From assembly GCF_009905375.1 (NCBI RefSeq), contig NC_133647.1:175521939-175585938 (forward strand): DNA of 64,000 bases, written 5' to 3'. Within the stretch, counting starts at the first letter, position 1, and each line of letters begins with the position of its first letter. The notes beneath the pieces were generated by a model. The model was not told the origin of the DNA. It ran no database searches and saw nothing but the letters and a program-made list of their open reading frames with translations. Made by a program: the position numbers and the translations under genes. The DNA comes from Apium graveolens (lineage: Eukaryota; Streptophyta; Magnoliopsida; Apiales; Apiaceae). Shown here one piece after another: positions 1 to 10,612 of this stretch.

Positions 1-1324
1 TAATAGCTAGATTCCAAATAGACCGGTATTTTACCATTTTTCTCTAAATTATAGAATATTTTAGAATAGATAATATAAATATATATTTTAAAAATACCTT
101 AATAGTAGTGTAAACTAATGAACTGACTTGATAATCGACCTTGAGGTAAAAAACGAAAAACAATCCAGAAGGCTTAAATATGATTTCATATATAAGGGCA
201 TGATAGTGCAAGACTGAGTAATTATCGGGATGAAATCGTGAAATTCAGATATATCTAATTCTAATAAGATATATCAAAATTAGCATGTACAACTAGTCAA
301 CTCCCATTGATATCAACAAGGAGAGATTTTGAAACATTGGCATGCTCATCTACAGTATTTCCATCATTTTGTCTTGTAATTTGAAAAATATTAGAAGAGC
401 ATAGAGATCAATTTGTAGGAAAAAGAAGCTATTTGTCACAAATAAATCTCCTCATAAAGTGTTCTGAGTTGTAATAATATTTGAAACCATCACTTTTGAC
501 TCCTCCACAATACAAAGCCTCGAAGGATATAGAGTTTTGTCAACTTGAGCCGCGAACCGTCAAATATTTCGCTTACTTCATCTTGGACTACTCATCCTCA
601 TCATGCAAATTTATCTCTCTAAAGTTTCGTATCTATCAGAAGCTGTATTCAGAATAAGTAGCTAAATAAGTTTTCATAGAGGTGCGTTTAAGATGTAGTC
701 CGTCGAGTTGAAAATGTGAACTTTAAGACTTATGTATATATATGTTAAAGTAGGCATTGCCAACTTTCGCTGTGTTATTGTCTCGATTTAGTGTCAATTC
801 TGTAACAAACTTTGAGGAATCTGTGAGACTGGAAAATTGGGAAGAAAGAAACTAGGTAAATCACAAAGTATGACAGATGCGAATTGAACCGAAAGAATTT
901 CTGTAATTGTAATTTTTAGGGAAGTACCAAATATGAGGTGCTAAAAATACAAGAAAATTGTGTGTTGCAGATTTTAGTTTTTCACAGTGATAGGAGAAAT
1001 TAGATTTAGCTCACTGAGGGTTGAGATATTTTGATTAAATTTGTCTTATAATATGCAATATTTGTAAGAGATTCTTGTGTTATCTTCATTGAAGAATTGG
1101 TTGGAAGAGTAATGAGGTTGTATAACTTTTTAGTGTCCTTAAAGTATGCCTAATGTGATTGAGACGGTAATGCTGAGCATACATGCATGTTCGTTTGTTT
1201 GTGTGTTATTAGTATAAATATCTCATATTTTTTAACCAACAAGTATCATGAACTTCCTCGTCAGTTGAATATCTGCTAGAAAGTCATACTAATTGGTTGC
1301 GGTGGCCTTGTAATACCATTGCAG
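1..1324. other. Probable upstream intron of NUP54; no exon recognised
   Basis: AT-rich sequence with dense stops in all frames. I looked for the FG-repeat region and for the central conserved block of plant NUP54 that should precede the first recognised exon and found neither. The missing 5' exons are probably left of the window, which makes this intron sequence, but that is inference. Confidence 0.4.
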
Positions 1325-2787
1325 CTGCAGGATGAAATCCTAGTTTCAGATGCTGATAGGTTACGGATCACCCAAAGCAATGTGAAAGTGGTACATTCCA
1401 TCTCTCCTGTGTTCTTTTACATGGACTTCTGTGCTCACAGGACCTTAATCGATAAATAATGCAATCTTGGATGTAAAACTAACATTTCTGACCTTTATTC
1501 TTCACAGCTTCAAAGGCACTTTCAAGCAGATACTATTCCTCGAATTGATAGAATGAGACAGAAAGAGCATAGTATTCAAAGACGACTCTTAAGGGTTAGA
1601 ATTATTCTAATTTACCTGGTTTGTTATATAAGCTGAAATTAGATTGTTTGGTCCTCTATATTGTAATTGTGGCTCTTTCACTGTTCTGTGCTTGACAATC
1701 TCCTATGAACTTCCTTTATTTGGGATAACTATGATTATTTAAGAGATGTAGGACCTGGCAGAATTTCTGTACATTTTTAGTTTTGCATCATCTACTTTTA
1801 CCGTGCTGCCATGTTTTTGTCGAGTATCATGACCAAGAAGATATTAATCTAGGCCCCAAGATTACCCTTTCCTAGGTTAAAGCCTACACTTCACCACTTC
1901 CAGTTCCCTATAAAATATTGTCATTAATCGGTATTTAACTTAACTTTGGAATTTTAATAGGTTATGAGAATGGTAGAAGCTCTGGAAGGAAAGGGATTCC
2001 GACTACCATTGATGAAAGGTGAAGTGGAATTAGCTGAGAAGCTGGCTTCTATAACTAGACAGGTTGGTCTTCTTTGTCAACGTCTCTTTAATGTTATCTA
2101 AGGTGTTTGCTCCAGAATCTTTTTAATTTACTTCTTTATATATAATGCGTGCAGTTGAAAGGATCTGGAGCAGAACTTTCTCGAAGGGTCCAAAATCTTC
2201 TTACTCTAGCGCGTGTTCAAGCAAATGATCTTGGTGGTTCTGTTTTTCTACCAGGATCTACTAAAATTCATGAACAGTCTCTTGCTAGTATGCAGGAGGT
2301 AAGTATTTAATACCTCTAAATAGAAGTGAATTTTAGTCATACTTCTAACAGAGCTACTTTCTGTATACCTCAAAGTTCTGACTAGAACCATATTACTGCA
2401 TGAATATTTATAATGTCATAATCAATTAAAGAAAGCTCCCCCACCCCTTTATTGTTCCATTAGGTGAGTGGGCACCCACAATAGGAAGTAGTTTTTAGTA
2501 AAACACTTGAACATATCCGGTAACACGGTAAGGTTCTAAACTTCCTCCAATATTTCTTTTTTTTAGAATCCTTGATGAGATGCTAATTAAAAAATGAGTG
2601 GTATAGTTCATCACTGGTGAACTCGACGAATGTATTCACTTTATATTTATATGTTAAGTGGGTGGTAATTGTTTTCCTTGTGCAGGTATTGCAACAGCAG
2701 ACGGAGGCCATTGCTAGGATGGGTAGTGTGTTGAAGAGAGACATGCGGGACATGGAAATTATGATGGCAGAAGAGACAGATGGTTAA
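1325..2787 (+). CDS. NUP54: Nucleoporin NUP54, C-terminal part (5 exons, 5' end outside window)
   Basis: Exons read at 1325-1390 (or from 1331, because a second AG acceptor lies six bases on), 1508-1594, 1961-2062, 2155-2298 and 2686-2787, all phase 0 with GT-AG introns and a TAA stop. They encode about 166 residues. The segments QRRLLRVMRMVEALEGKG, GSGAELSRRVQNLL, PGSTKIHEQSLASMQE and KRDMRDMEIMMAEE match the conserved alpha-helical C-terminal domain of plant NUP54. In the family this coiled-coil region pairs with NUP62 and NUP58 in the central channel complex of the nuclear pore. The N-terminal FG repeats and middle domain are not in the window. The 3' UTR probably runs to about 3000. Identification rests on recalled family sequence and on the clean splice frame. 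Confidence 0.9.
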
Positions 2788-3045
2788 ACCAGGAAAGTTA
2801 TTTTGGGTGGCATCGTTTTATGTTCAGCTGTAATTGTTTCAGTGTTTCTGTCAAGTGTTATTAGCTATGTTTGATCATAGAATTTTTCTAGATAGTTCTA
2901 TCTATTAATTTAGATAGTTCTAGATAGGTTTATTTTATTCCTAAAACCTGTTTTATATCGCAAGTTTTTTCTATGTTTTTAGCAGAATAGATTTTTTAAT
3001 GTATTACCAGGCACCAGCATCACTATAAAAAGCATGACTAGACAC

Positions 3046-3808
3046 TGGGTGTGCATTCGGTGAACCGAACTTTTTTTTTCGATTAACCGAAACCAAATTG
3101 TGAAAAAACAAGCTACCAAAGACTGAACTAAAATATATCGGTTTTATAACTGAACTCAAAATTAAATTTTCGGTTATTACTGAAAATCGATTTTTAAACC
3201 CGAAATTAAAGAAAAACTGGCAGAACCAAATTCAGAAATTAAAAGTTGAAGGCGCTTCATATGTATAACATGATAAAAGTTGCAAAGTGTCTAATGAAAA
3301 TTTTATTACTATAAAACATGCTACTCTGCTAGTGCTGACAGTCATCTACTCCATTCTCCGGTGCTGCTTCTCACTTCACTGTCGAGCCTTTGGAATAGAA
3401 TTGAGTAGAGACTAGTGGATTTACCTCGTAAAAATTGGGGCTTGCTCTTGCTTCTCTAAATTGAGCGGACTAGCTCTATGAATCTATGGAGAGAGGAGAA
3501 AGTCCATAGGCGGGTCGGTCTGGATGGTGAGAGTAGAGTCTCTGTCCGTGTGTAATATTAATATTAAAATTGAGTATTCAGTATATTAACTTGATACTAT
3601 TAAATACTTACATAAATTTTTTGTAAATTTGGTAATATATATCGATTTATCGATTAACCGCGGTTAAAAATCAAAATACTAAAAAATCGAAATTCAAAAA
3701 TTTTACTACTGGAAAGCGAATCAAAATTTAATATTTGGTTAACTGAATCAAAATTATTTTGATTATTCGATTGGGTTTTCGGTTAAAAGAGTGAGAGTGA
3801 ACACCCCA
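3046..3808. mobile_element. Non-autonomous hAT-like element (763 bp)
   Basis: Ends TGGGTGTGCA and, read inward from the other side, TGGGGTGTTCA. Flanks ACTAGACAC and ACTAAACAC match at 8 of 9 bases and look like a target-site duplication. The inside is AT-rich with many copies of the motif GGTTAACCGAA and variants, without coding sequence. The superfamily is inferred from the TIR start and duplication length. It lies just after the NUP54 3' end. Confidence 0.5.
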
Positions 3809-4737
3809 ACTAAACACTAGTGGCAGGCCACTAAAAGGTGGAGAAATCAGTGGCGATGAAGTTAATGAGGAATCTGGCAGCCACAGCCACATAAAAAGGT
3901 GTGAGAACAGCCTAGTATTTACTTCCCTCCCTTGATTTATCAAATGGTTGGGAGAAAATGTGCAACACAATCAGACTGTTCGCTATCAGGTAAAGTGGTT
4001 AAGTTAGACTTGCTATTTTGAAGTATCGATGAGTTATCGTCAGAAAGATATATAGCAAATAAGAATTCATGGATACCGGTGGGGAGTAGTAAGGCTCACG
4101 AGTAGAGCTGGCCAAATGGGCGGGTTTGAACCGCTCATTCAGGGCCGGTTCGTACGGAAATCGTAAAAAATTTGGACCGAACATGACCGGTTCAAACCCG
4201 CACAGCTCGGTAAATTAGGTGAATCGAACACGAATACCAATTTTTAGAACCCGGGACCGCACGAGCCCGCACGAGCCAAGCCCGCACGAGTCGCACGGCC
4301 AGCCAGCTCGCACAGCACGCCCGCGGGTGTGCCTCACGCGCCAACGTCTTCCTTCCTGCTCTGCTTTCTGCCATGGTTGCAACGTTACACTCTGATTTCT
4401 GCAGGTTAACGTTACACCTGACTCCACCTCCAACTTCAAGGCTCCAACTGTACTCTAATTTCCTTATAAATATATACATACAAACAACACTTTTATTCAC
4501 AGTTTCTTCGACCTCTCTATTTCTCTCAATCTCAATTTCTCCGACTTTTTTCTCCTTTCTCCGACTTCTTTCTCCTTTCTCCATCTACAAACATAACCCA
4601 TTCGAATATAAAATTTACAATTCAATCCCCATTCGCAATTGATTATTGTAATTTTTTTAATTGATTATTGTAATTTTTTTAATAGATTATAATATTTTTA
4701 TTCATTTTTAATTTTATTCATTTTTTAATTTCTGTAG

Positions 4738-6797
4738 GTGCTACGAGTTCGAGACAATCATCGCACGTGTGGACATATTTTTCGAAAGAAGCTATGCCGG
4801 ATAATCCGAATAGATTTAAAGTACATTGTTTGATTTGTGTACAAAATGGTAGACCACAGCCACTATTTAGTTATGCTCGAGGGACCGGCACGGGAACACT
4901 AAGCCGACATTTGGAGAATATTCACTCTATTACGAAGGCGAGTCACGAAAGTGGAGAAGCACGAAGAGGTCCACAACAATCACAACTCGGTGATTTTATG
5001 ACATCAACGGGAGGTGGAGGTATGCCTTTTTTCTATAGTAGAGATAGAATGATAGAAAGTTTTGCTACTTTTGTTACACTAGACGAGTTACCATTTTCTC
5101 ACGGTGAGAGTGATAATTTAGAATATATGATGAAAACTACGATAAATCCGACATTTAGAAAAATTCCTAGAAACACACTAAAACGGCACACAATAACACA
5201 ATATCATTGCGCTAGAGCACAATTAATTGAATTTTTTCGAGAATTAGATGGTATGGTTTCGTTAACTAGTGATTGTTGGAGTTCGAGTCAAGGTGAGCCT
5301 TATATATGCGTTACCGTTCATTTGATTGGTGTCGATTACATGTTACAAAAACGAATTATTGCATTTGATGTTATGGACGAATCACACACCGGTTATAATA
5401 TTATGTCTAGAATTTTAGATACAATTAAAGAATTTAATTTGTTTAACAAGGTATTCACAATTTCCTTAGATAATGCTGCTAATAACAACAAATGTATTAA
5501 TTATATTAGGACCGAAATTCCTTTAGTTTTAGATGGAGTATTTTTACACATTAGATGTTGTGCTCACATAGTTAACTTAACGGCTCAAGTAGGAATTCAA
5601 CAAATAACTAATTTATTAGAACCTATTAGGAAGGTAATTAAGTATCTACGTTTGGCGGGTAAATATAGGTCTAGGTACAAGAAATTGTGTAAAGAAAATG
5701 GACTAAGGCCGAAAAAATGGAATATCGATTGTCCTACAAGATGGAGTTCGACATATAAATTACTTGTTGAAGCAATTAAATATAAACCCATTATTACCAT
5801 CTTATATAACGACGATCCAATTCACCAATACGAAGGATAAATTATTACCGAGGAAGATTGGGAATTAGCATCTACAGTACGTGACATACTTTATTGTTTT
5901 GCGCATGCTACTAAAGTTTTTTCTCATGTTTATGAACCAAATGTACACCATTGTATCATTGAATGTGTTAGTATTGTTACTACTTTAAAGGAATACGAAG
6001 AAAATGATAATTTTAGTGATATTATTAAGGATATGAAAATTAAATGGATCGAATACTTTACCGAATTTCCGTATATTTATCGTATTGCATATCTTCTTGA
6101 TCCCGGTGTTAGGAAGGAAGGTTTAGAAAATATGTTAGAACATTATTATGCTGTGTTAGGAGTTTCATATAATCATGTTTTATATGTAACTAATTGTTTA
6201 AATTTGTTGTTTCGTCTTATAGATATGTATGCTCCAAAAACTCAAAGTACTATACCACCAAAGAGTATTAATACTTCTAGTAGGTTTAGTAGTACCATTT
6301 CATCTATACTAACCAAAAAACAAAAATGTAAAATTTCTGAGTCATCTACCGTACCTTCTTCTGCCACTAGTATGGTTCACGAATTTTTTTTCATATAGTT
6401 ATGAGTTAAATGATGATTTTGATATACTAACATGGTGGAAGAATCATGAGTTACAATTTCCGGTTTTAGTAAAAAATGCAAAGGATATTTTAGTTGTCCC
6501 AGCTTCTACAATTGCGTCCGAGTCCGCTTTTAGTGCAGGCAGAAGAGTGGATATTTTAGTTGTCCCAGCTTCTACAATTGCGTCCGAGTCCGCTTTTAGT
6601 GCAGACAGAAGAGTGTTAGATGAGAAGAGATCCAGTCTTGCGCCAGACGTTGTAATATTTTAGTTTACAAAAAAGATTGGGATCAAGCCGATAAAAGACA
6701 ACAAGGAAGAAAAGAAGACTCCGGCGATGACGACGAGCCATGGATGACAATGGATACTTCATCCGAATCGGGAACCTCAACTAGCGAACAACTTTAG
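4738..6797 (+). pseudogene. hAT transposase (BED zinc finger, RNase H-like core, hATC), broken
   Basis: Coding sequence follows a probable intron acceptor at 4735-4737; the first exon and start codon are not resolved. Order of domains: BED-type zinc finger (VHCLICVQNG, then LSRHLENIH); hAT core with SLTSDCWSS, FTISLDNAANN, RCCAHIVNL and CPTRWSSTYKLL, where the acidic residues of the RNase H-like fold lie; and the C-terminal hATC dimerisation region (TWWKN, VVPASTIASESAFS). Three lesions are visible: an in-frame TAA at 5838-5840 with the frame continuing beyond it, a frameshift in the T-run near 6380-6387, and a further frame break near 6650-6660. The last frame ends at TAG 6795-6797. A 66-bp in-frame tandem duplication also lies within hATC. 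The protein cannot be made intact from this copy. Confidence 0.9.
6484..6615 (+). repeat. 66-bp tandem duplication inside the hATC domain
   Basis: Two adjacent 66-bp copies (6484-6549 and 6550-6615) differ by one base (GGC versus GAC). The unit is 22 codons and covers the conserved ASESAFS motif of the hAT dimerisation domain, so the motif occurs twice in frame. Confidence 0.95.
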
Positions 6798-7408
6798 AAC
6801 AAATATTTAATGTAATTTTTTTTAAAGTTTTAATATCATTTGATTTGTAATTTTTTAATGTTTGATGCGGTTTGTTCCGTTTTTTAGAGAGAGAGGAGTC
6901 CTCTCACATCATTTGTAATTTTTTTAAATTAATAAAATTTATAAGAGGTACCGTCCTCTTTTTAACCAAAAATTTAAAATAATAAAATTAATTGATTACA
7001 ACTATAATATTTCGAATAAATTATGTGATATAATAGAAAATAATGTTACATTTTATTATTTATTTTTTAATAAACATTGATATACTAATTTCGAATTTTC
7101 TATTAAAAAATACAAGTAATTATTGCTCGATCAGGAAGCCTGGAAGCTGGAACACACAATTCAACTCGCACAGGCCCGCACACACAATTCAACCCGGCTC
7201 GCCCAGCTCGCGCACAGCAGGCCCGCACGCACGGCTCGCCCAGCTCGCGCAATTCGTTCGGTTCGGTTACGAGTCTTGTTTTAACGGTTCAAACCCGGCC
7301 CGAGCCCGGTTCGTTATTAAGCAGGCCGGTTCAGTGTTTATATCTCCAGTGCTCAACCTGTGTGCGGCCCGGCCCGGCACGCACGGACCGCACAAGTGGC
7401 CAGGTCTA

Positions 7409-8309
7409 CTCACGAGGGACACATACATTCATAGTTACAAGTGTTTCTACAGCAGTGGCCATTAAAAAGAGATGAGAAATACGGAACAAACAATGGGGTC
7501 ATCTCATCTGTTGGTTTTTACTTGCAACGACGTGTTTTGGCCACTAGAGATTAGATTTTGGAGCACCACCAGTTTACGTTTCGTCTGTTTGCAAAAAGCA
7601 ACATGAAATTAATGTGAAAATAAATTCCAATATTCCAGGCATAGATAATTGCAGGACATGAGCAAGTGCAATTTTATTAATTAGCCTACATAGCAAGGCA
7701 CGTTGGATGCTGCTACTGCAATACTTCAGGATCTTATGGTCGAGAGAGATCATGAGATTGGACTATCTAAGATTAACATTGTAACAGTCGCCTCGTTCAT
7801 TCACAAAAACTACAAAACACACTAGTTTTTCCGATATAATTTGCAAGATGTATTTCACAAAGTGAATAGCACCTCCTATGGTCAATATAAACGCATTATC
7901 TAGTCCTATAACCTAGATCATTACCATAGACAACCAAGTGTAGAAGGTTCAACGTTGGGCGAGAAGTATTTGAGTACCAGAGTGCTTAATTGGTACTCCA
8001 TCGCCCCAGACTCTGTCCATTGCCATACAATACAGATTTGAATTGGTATATAAGTAACACTCATCTATCCATGGCTATACAAAGCCTAATGACACAATAT
8101 ATCAGAAATTTGCTGACTTGGTACTATAATTTTGCATTTGATTTATAATTTGGTAAAAACTAGAAGTATATATATGAAAAAGCCACAACGCCTAGTACCT
8201 GTCTTTACCAAAAAATTACGAAATTGTATACATTGATAACTGGGAAAGTAAATGATTCTAAAAAGGTTTAGCAATAGACTCACAAGGATTCCGGCATACT
8301 GCTGCTTGG
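7409..8309. other. Intergenic, between hAT element and F-box gene
   Basis: Starts with the right copy of the hAT target duplication (7409-7416). The rest is unique-looking AT-rich DNA. I see no ORF with family similarity and no RNA gene. The last bases probably hold the 3' UTR of the F-box gene, which is read leftwards. Confidence 0.5.
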
Positions 8310-9488
8310 TTAATTTAGATTGAACAGACTCTCAGTATAACAGTGAGTTTCAAAGTTGTTTGGTTTGTGTTGAATGGGCTTTACTACTTGATTAACAGGG
8401 TCATACAAGACTATTTCATCACAAGAATTGCATCCAATAAATTCACCCGTCTTCAGACATCCATGTAACGTTTTTAAACTTTTGATACTCACCTTCTTAA
8501 TCCAACAATTGTCATTATCTTTTTTATTGGTCGGGAATCCCAGGAAGAAATGTTTACAGTGGAGAATGAAATATATGCACATTTCTTTGTTCAAGGTTGT
8601 GTAAGTAATGGCAACAGATTCCTTATACTCAAAAACCAGAATTTCACTGCACGGTTCCTCCTCTTCATGACACCACAGATTCTCAAGACTATCAGGCACT
8701 AAAATTTTGGAAAATCTTTTACTTTGCAGATCAAAGGAAAGAATATCAACACCATAGTCATCAAAATCGTTTCTTGCTAACATCCAGTAAATGGATCCAT
8801 CCACAATCGCTGGAATAAGCGGGCACTCGATACGTCCAAACTCTAACTCCACCTCAATTTCTTTCCAAGAATCCTCATTTAACGAATACACCTCAACTCG
8901 ATTCACAAGAAGCAAATCCTCATTTGACGAATACACCTCAACTCGATTCACGACACTTTGTACAATCCTAACAACCTTGTAGTCACTAGTGGCATAATCA
9001 AAACCAAACCCAAAAGAAACAATATAATCAGGAATATTATTAGGGCTTTCTTCAATTGTGTACCTATGTATGTCCTTGATTTGTGTGGTAGCAGGATTCC
9101 AAAGATATAGTTTATGTTGCGATGTTTCTGGTGGGTTGCATACGTAAGCAAGGCAAAGTAAGCCGTTACATGATCCAACAACATAATCCAAGTCATAAAT
9201 ATCATCAGAAACAGGTATAGGGATGTTCAAACTTATAGCCCTATCGACGAAATTTACATTATTAACAGAAAGTTTGTCAGCATAAGGACCAGAAGAAGCA
9301 CTTAAACTGACAATGATGAATAAGTCATTATTAGGGTTGTTCCTCGTCCTGAGGACATGCCGTTTTACGAATTCACGGTTTGAGATGTGGGATCTCCATG
9401 ATTTGCATACTAACTTTAAACCAAGGAGAGATTTGACTGGTAGAAGTAAAAGAATTTCAAGGAAAACATGTACAGGAAGATTATCCAT
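8310..9488 (-). CDS. F-box protein with F-box-associated (FBA) domain
   Basis: An intact single-exon frame of 392 residues, the usual length for this plant family. An F-box occupies about residues 1-45 (LPVHVFLEILLLLPVKSLL, then LVCKSWRSHISNREF). About residues 100-350 form the F-box-associated region, with VGSCNGLLCL, LYLWNPATTQIK, FGFGFDYATSDYKVVRI and DGSIYWM. Proteins of this kind act as substrate receptors of SCF ubiquitin ligases: the F-box contacts the SKP1-like subunit and the FBA domain the target. The substrate cannot be told from sequence. The start is the first ATG of the frame and leads directly into the F-box. A 45-bp in-frame tandem duplication repeats VNRVEVYS in the FBA region. 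The family is very large and fast-evolving, so no symbol is given. Confidence 0.9.
   Translation of the reverse strand: MDNLPVHVFLEILLLLPVKSLLGLKLVCKSWRSHISNREFVKRHVLRTRNNPNNDLFIIVSLSASSGPYADKLSVNNVNFVDRAISLNIPIPVSDDIYDLDYVVGSCNGLLCLAYVCNPPETSQHKLYLWNPATTQIKDIHRYTIEESPNNIPDYIVSFGFGFDYATSDYKVVRIVQSVVNRVEVYSSNEDLLLVNRVEVYSLNEDSWKEIEVELEFGRIECPLIPAIVDGSIYWMLARNDFDDYGVDILSFDLQSKRFSKILVPDSLENLWCHEEEEPCSEILVFEYKESVAITYTTLNKEMCIYFILHCKHFFLGFPTNKKDNDNCWIKKVSIKSLKTLHGCLKTGEFIGCNSCDEIVLYDPVNQVVKPIQHKPNNFETHCYTESLFNLN
8871..8951 (-). repeat. 45-bp in-frame tandem duplication in the F-box gene
   Basis: Matching 36-base segments at 8871-8906 and 8916-8951 differ at one base and are offset by 45 bases. 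The unit inserts 15 residues, so NRVEVYS plus SNED/LNED occurs twice in the FBA domain without breaking the frame. Confidence 0.9.
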
Positions 9489-10612
9489 GCATGCGTCGTT
9501 CAGTCTGCTAGGGTTAGGGTTTAAATCAGCCCAACCCAGTGCAACAAGTGTTTACACAGATAGTAGAGAAATGCTAGGTTTCCAAAAACCATACCAAATA
9601 TAGAGTTGTTTCCAAACCGAGTTGGTTCATTTTTTTGGGCCCGGTTTTGTTAAACGTGCTTTACTGAGTACCAGGAGCATATTATTAATTCAATCCGTTC
9701 ATCCCGGCTAATTACACAACTAAAGCGGGTCTGTCTATAAGACTAGATCATCTGTAAACAAAGCATAATAATATAAATTGCTGTTTAAAAATTATTATAT
9801 TTTAAGTTTTCGATTTTAACTTAGAAAAGTATCGTTTGCAGCATTACATATTTTTAATAATTTATTGGCAGCATTATATAAATGCCCTTAAAAAAATTAA
9901 ATAAACGTTTTATAACTACAGCATAACTATCTTTTTACTTTCTTCACAATACAAATAATTTTATTTGAAAATAATGCTTTTTCTTGCATATTCATTCTAT
10001 TCAGAATTTAGTCTAAAAATACAAATTTCATTTCACTCTAACACAAGAAAATTACAAAACTAGTACAATTTGAAAAAAGATAACGCGGCTACGCAAAGGA
10101 AATAAATAACAGATTTGATTAAATGTTTATAGGAGTAATTATTTTTGTGTTGTAGTCATGATAAAAATTGGTAATCAGTACTAATCAGTTTAGGTACCGA
10201 TTAAGAATTAATCGGCAAATCAAAAATTAATCGGAACAAAAATCAAATATATTTAAAAATATTTTAATAATATTTAAAATATTTACTTTATTTAATATGA
10301 AATATATAATTCAAAATAATTTATAAATATTAATCGCATTTCAAAAAATAGATCGGTCAAATATTTTTTAAAAATTAATCGAGAATTTTTAAAACACTGG
10401 TCGTAGCGCAACAAAGCCTCAATTCTTTCTACCATTTGAAATTTAACCGGGAAGCTATAACCTTTAATTGTTTTTAGTTGGTAAATTATAACTAATTTTG
10501 ACTTGTAAGCTTAAAGCTGCTATGCCAAACATGCCCTTTTCAGCTAAATTAAATTTAAACAGGTCATTCTTCTGCCGCATTTTTCCATAAAAACTTGCAG
10601 AGTTCCAGTGCT
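9489..10612. other. Intergenic between F-box gene and GCS1 3' end
   Basis: Upstream region of the F-box gene on the left (GGGTTAGGGTTTAAA near 9510 in the likely 5' leader) and 3' flank of GCS1 on the right. The middle (about 10,160-10,400) is very AT-rich with repeated short motifs such as ATTAATCGG, probably a decayed repeat. No coding sequence supported. Confidence 0.45.

Larger units (their letters stand above)
4103..7408 (+). mobile_element. hAT superfamily DNA transposon (3306 bp) with TIRs and 8-bp TSD
   Basis: Terminal inverted repeats TAGAGCTGGCCA at the left end and, inverted, TAGACCTGGCCA at the right, with further matches inward. A perfect 8-bp duplication CTCACGAG flanks the element at 4095-4102 and 7409-7416, the length typical of hAT. 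GC-rich subterminal regions hold repeats around GCCCGCACGAG, GGTTCAAACCCG and CAGCTCGC at both ends, as expected for transposase-binding regions. The inside carries a degraded hAT transposase on the + strand. The perfect TSD argues for a fairly recent insertion although the transposase is broken. Confidence 0.93.

Noticed and set aside
4192..4642. Overlapping frames on both strands at the left end of the hAT element
   Set aside because: They lie in the GC-rich subterminal repeats and probable leader of the element; the protein reads are Arg/Ala-rich shadows without a family match.
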